From Bradyrhizobium sp. CB1717 (GTDB lineage: Bacteria > Pseudomonadota > Alphaproteobacteria > Rhizobiales > Xanthobacteraceae), in assembly GCF_029714325.1 (NCBI RefSeq), contig NZ_CP121666.1, forward strand, positions 3,534,001 through 3,598,000: a stretch of 64,000 nucleotides of DNA, in the 5' to 3' direction. Of this stretch, positions 62,319 through 64,000 are shown piece after piece (positions within the stretch are counted from its first letter, which is position 1; each line of letters opens with the position of its first letter). The position numbers and the translations under genes were made by a program. The notes under the pieces were generated by a model. The model worked only from the letters and a program-made list of their open reading frames with translations, made no database searches and had not been told where the DNA came from.

Positions 62319-63085
62319 GACTTGTTATCCGAGTTGATGGCGAGGCCCTTGGCGGTCCAGCCGCCGTCGACGAAGATCTCCTGGCCGGTCACATAGGCCG
62401 AGGCGTCCGACACCAGGAAGACGGCGGCGCCGACCATGTCGGCGGGGTGCCCCCAGCGGCCGAGCATGGTGTGGCGGCGCCGGTCTTCGTGCATGACGGG
62501 ATCGGCAAAACTCTTCGCGGTCATCTCGGTCGCGACGTAACCGGGCGCGAGCGCGTTGACGCGGATGCCGTCGCTCGCGTAGTCGGCGGCGAGCGCGCGG
62601 GTCAGGCCGGCGAGGCCCGCTTTCGCCGCGACGTAACCGGGATTGCCGGGAAAACCGCGGATCGAATTGATGCTGGTGACGTTGACGATCGCGGCCGAGC
62701 CCGTGGCCTTGAGCAGCGGATAGGCGGCAAGGATCGTGGCGTAGACGCCGGTGAGGTCGGTCGCGACCGTAGTCCGGAAGCGCGCGATCTCGCTTTCGGC
62801 GCCCTGCGGGGGAAGGCTGATCCCGGCCGCGTTGACCAGCGCGTCGATACGACCGCCTTGCGCCGCGATGGCATCGAAAGCGCGCCCGATCGCGGCGTCA
62901 TCGGAGAGATCGCAGGCCATCGCCGTGACGCCCTGCGGCGCGGCCCCGGAACGGCTGAGACCGAACACCGTGGCGCCAGCGTCCTTCAGGCCGCTCGCGA
63001 TAGCCGCGCCGATGCCGCGCGAGGCGCCGGTGACGACGGCGATCTTGCCGGCAAGAGAGAAGGCGCTGAGATCAGGCATAGCCAT
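62315..63085 (-). CDS. Short-chain dehydrogenase/reductase
   Basis: 256 residues: TGASRGIGAAIA, NAAGISLP, S138, Y151 and K155 (GYVAAKAG), LTRALAADYASDGIRVNALAPGYVATEM, YVTGQEIFVDGG. It belongs to the glucose/gluconate-type classical SDRs; by its place it should act on a sugar in the CMP-sugar pathway. Start at 63085 or the second ATG at 63079; it overlaps the cytidylyltransferase by 14 bases. Confidence 0.82.
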   Translation of the reverse strand: MAMPDLSAFSLAGKIAVVTGASRGIGAAIASGLKDAGATVFGLSRSGAAPQGVTAMACDLSDDAAIGRAFDAIAAQGGRIDALVNAAGISLPPQGAESEIARFRTTVATDLTGVYATILAAYPLLKATGSAAIVNVTSINSIRGFPGNPGYVAAKAGLAGLTRALAADYASDGIRVNALAPGYVATEMTAKSFADPVMHEDRRRHTMLGRWGHPADMVGAAVFLVSDASAYVTGQEIFVDGGWTAKGLAINSDNKS

Positions 63086-63761
63086 AACTGCGCATGATGG
63101 CGCCGCAGAGCTTGACGTCTTCCGGGCGGTCGATCTGGAACATCTTATGACGCTCCATCACGTGAAAGCCGATCTTGCCGCCGAGACGGTTGCTCTGCTC
63201 GCGCAGGAGTGAAGGAATCAACACGTAGAACGAGCCGTTCTCCAAATAGCGCTTCTCGATCTGCTGCCGCATGCGGCGGTTGCGATAGTCGTAGTTGATC
63301 GGCTCCGGCCCGTTTTGGCCGATGCGCCAGTTGAAATAGTCCTCGACCTCGCAAACAGAGAGCAGGCTGTCGAGATGCTCGCGATCGAAGGTCGCAAGCG
63401 CCGCCTCGATGTCGCGGGGTTCCCGGATCGGCGAGGTCGCCTGCAGTGCGACGATGCGCTCGAAACGGCCCATCCGCGCGTCGACGGCCTCGAGTGCATG
63501 CAGCCAGGCGGATTCCGAGGAGGCGAGGTCGCCCGAAATGTCGTCGGGACGCCGCACGCCGACCGCACCGGCAGCTTCCGCCGCTTCCAGAATCCGGTCG
63601 CTGTCGGATGAGACCGCCACCACGTCGACGCCTTCAGCGGCGCGCGCCTGCTCGACCGTCCAGGCGATCAGCGGCTTGCCGCAGAGATCGAGCAGGTTCT
63701 TGTGCGGGATGCCCTTGGAGCCGCCGCGTGCGGCGATCACGGCCAGCGTCTTGCGCGCCAT
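63072..63761 (-). CDS. CMP-nonulosonate (N-acylneuraminate) cytidylyltransferase, second locus
   Basis: 229 residues: VIAARGGSKGIPHKNLLDLCGKPLIAW is the canonical CTP loop, then AVSSDSDRILEAAEAAG, VRRPDDISGD, LQATSPIREPRDIEAAL and the C-terminal QIDRPEDVKLCGAIM. It differs clearly from the enzyme at 39106-39807 in the middle (YFNWRIGQNGPEPINYDYRNRRMRQQ), so the two probably activate different sugar acids. Its start overlaps the stop of the truncated TIM-barrel gene by one base. Confidence 0.87.
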   Translation of the reverse strand: MARKTLAVIAARGGSKGIPHKNLLDLCGKPLIAWTVEQARAAEGVDVVAVSSDSDRILEAAEAAGAVGVRRPDDISGDLASSESAWLHALEAVDARMGRFERIVALQATSPIREPRDIEAALATFDREHLDSLLSVCEVEDYFNWRIGQNGPEPINYDYRNRRMRQQIEKRYLENGSFYVLIPSLLREQSNRLGGKIGFHVMERHKMFQIDRPEDVKLCGAIMRSYGYA

Positions 63762-64000
63762 CAGATATGTCCCTCGAGGCGCTCGAGCGCGGTCCAGAAG
63801 CCTTCGCCCATGTTCTTGTGGCCCTGCCAGATCTCGGGAATGAAGGATGCGGTGGGCGCATGCTTGCGCAGCACCTGTCCGATCTCGTCGAAGTCGATCT
63901 CACCTTCGCCGACCTGGAGGCCTTCGCCGTCCAGTCCCTTGGCATCGCCGAAATGCAGGTGTGCGGTGTGCGGCCCGAGCTGGGCGAGGCCTTGCGCGAA
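63761..64000 (-). CDS. C-terminal part of a TIM-barrel sugar isomerase or NeuB-fusion protein (cut by window edge)
   Basis: The last 79 codons before the stop read in frame from the window edge. HLHFGDAKGLDGEGLQVGEGEIDFDEIGQVL and SFIPEIWQGHKNMGEGFWTALERLEG are the final strands of an AP-endonuclease-2/xylose-isomerase-like TIM barrel. Next to a CMP-sugar synthetase, such a tail is often the C-terminal module of a large NeuB-like synthase, which would supply the acid sugar for this operon. This is inference, since only the end is visible. Confidence 0.7.
   Translation of the reverse strand, partial: FAQGLAQLGPHTAHLHFGDAKGLDGEGLQVGEGEIDFDEIGQVLRKHAPTASFIPEIWQGHKNMGEGFWTALERLEGHI

Overview
The window looks like a chromosome segment of Bradyrhizobium or a close relative (Alphaproteobacteria, Nitrobacteraceae). 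This is inferred from the very GC-rich coding style with long antisense shadow frames, the mixed ATG/GTG/TTG starts, the RTX/tryptophan-rich serralysin, a nested palindromic intergenic repeat of the kind common in these genomes, and the gene families present. No rRNA, tRNA, CRISPR array or transposase was found. All functional calls come from reading motifs by eye; no database search was run.

Region 1 (1-7.7 kb) holds secreted and accessory genes: a serralysin-like metalloprotease, a secreted beta-helix protein followed by a strong terminator, a less GC-rich patch with a polytopic membrane protein and an OafA-type acyltransferase, and a periplasmic Sel1-repeat protein.

Region 2 (7.7-23 kb) is a type II secretion system (T2SS). 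A prepilin peptidase and the secretin gspD run leftward. They diverge from a tight gspE-F-G-H-I-J-K-L-M operon in which most genes overlap or nearly touch. A gspC/gspN-like gene lies 3.9 kb further on, separated from gspM by a 1203-residue autotransporter on the opposite strand.

Region 3 (23-64 kb) is a roughly 41 kb surface-glycan locus. Its parts are: (a) 23.2-30.6 kb (+): flippase, AsnB-type amidotransferase, two glycosyltransferases, a hexapeptide acyltransferase and a sugar-nucleotide SDR. (b) 30.6-41.8 kb (-): Wzy-like membrane protein, UDP-xylose-synthase-like enzyme, GT2, two capsule-type proteins, a second flippase, then genes resembling Campylobacter ptmA, ptmB, ptmF and ptmE. (c) 42-47.1 kb: legH-like acetyltransferase, then legI, legG, legC and legB, which with (b) make a near-complete CMP-legionaminic acid pathway through GDP-linked sugars. 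(d) 47.2-53 kb: a heptose nucleotidyltransferase/phosphatase fusion, a large membrane protein, and two adjacent uncharacterised proteins that look like diverged paralogues. (e) 53.1-58.4 kb: a polyprenyl-phosphate GT2 and a CDP-glucose branch (rfbF, rfbG, C-methyltransferase, Gfo/Idh oxidoreductase) that lacks the 3-dehydrase. (f) 58.4-64 kb (-): a GT-C-like protein and an overlapping operon of three SDRs, a sugar isomerase/epimerase, a second CMP-sugar synthetase and a truncated TIM-barrel protein, which looks like a second nonulosonate-type pathway of unknown product.

Together, region 3 could make, activate, polymerise and flip at least two unusual acidic sugars plus a branched 6-deoxy sugar for O-antigen, capsule or flagellar decoration. 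The most interesting items are the two parallel nonulosonate modules, the paralogous pair at 51.4-53.0 kb, the autotransporter inside the T2SS locus, an in-frame 18-bp tandem repeat in an oxidoreductase gene, and a 33-bp repeat found twice, each time beside a palindrome.
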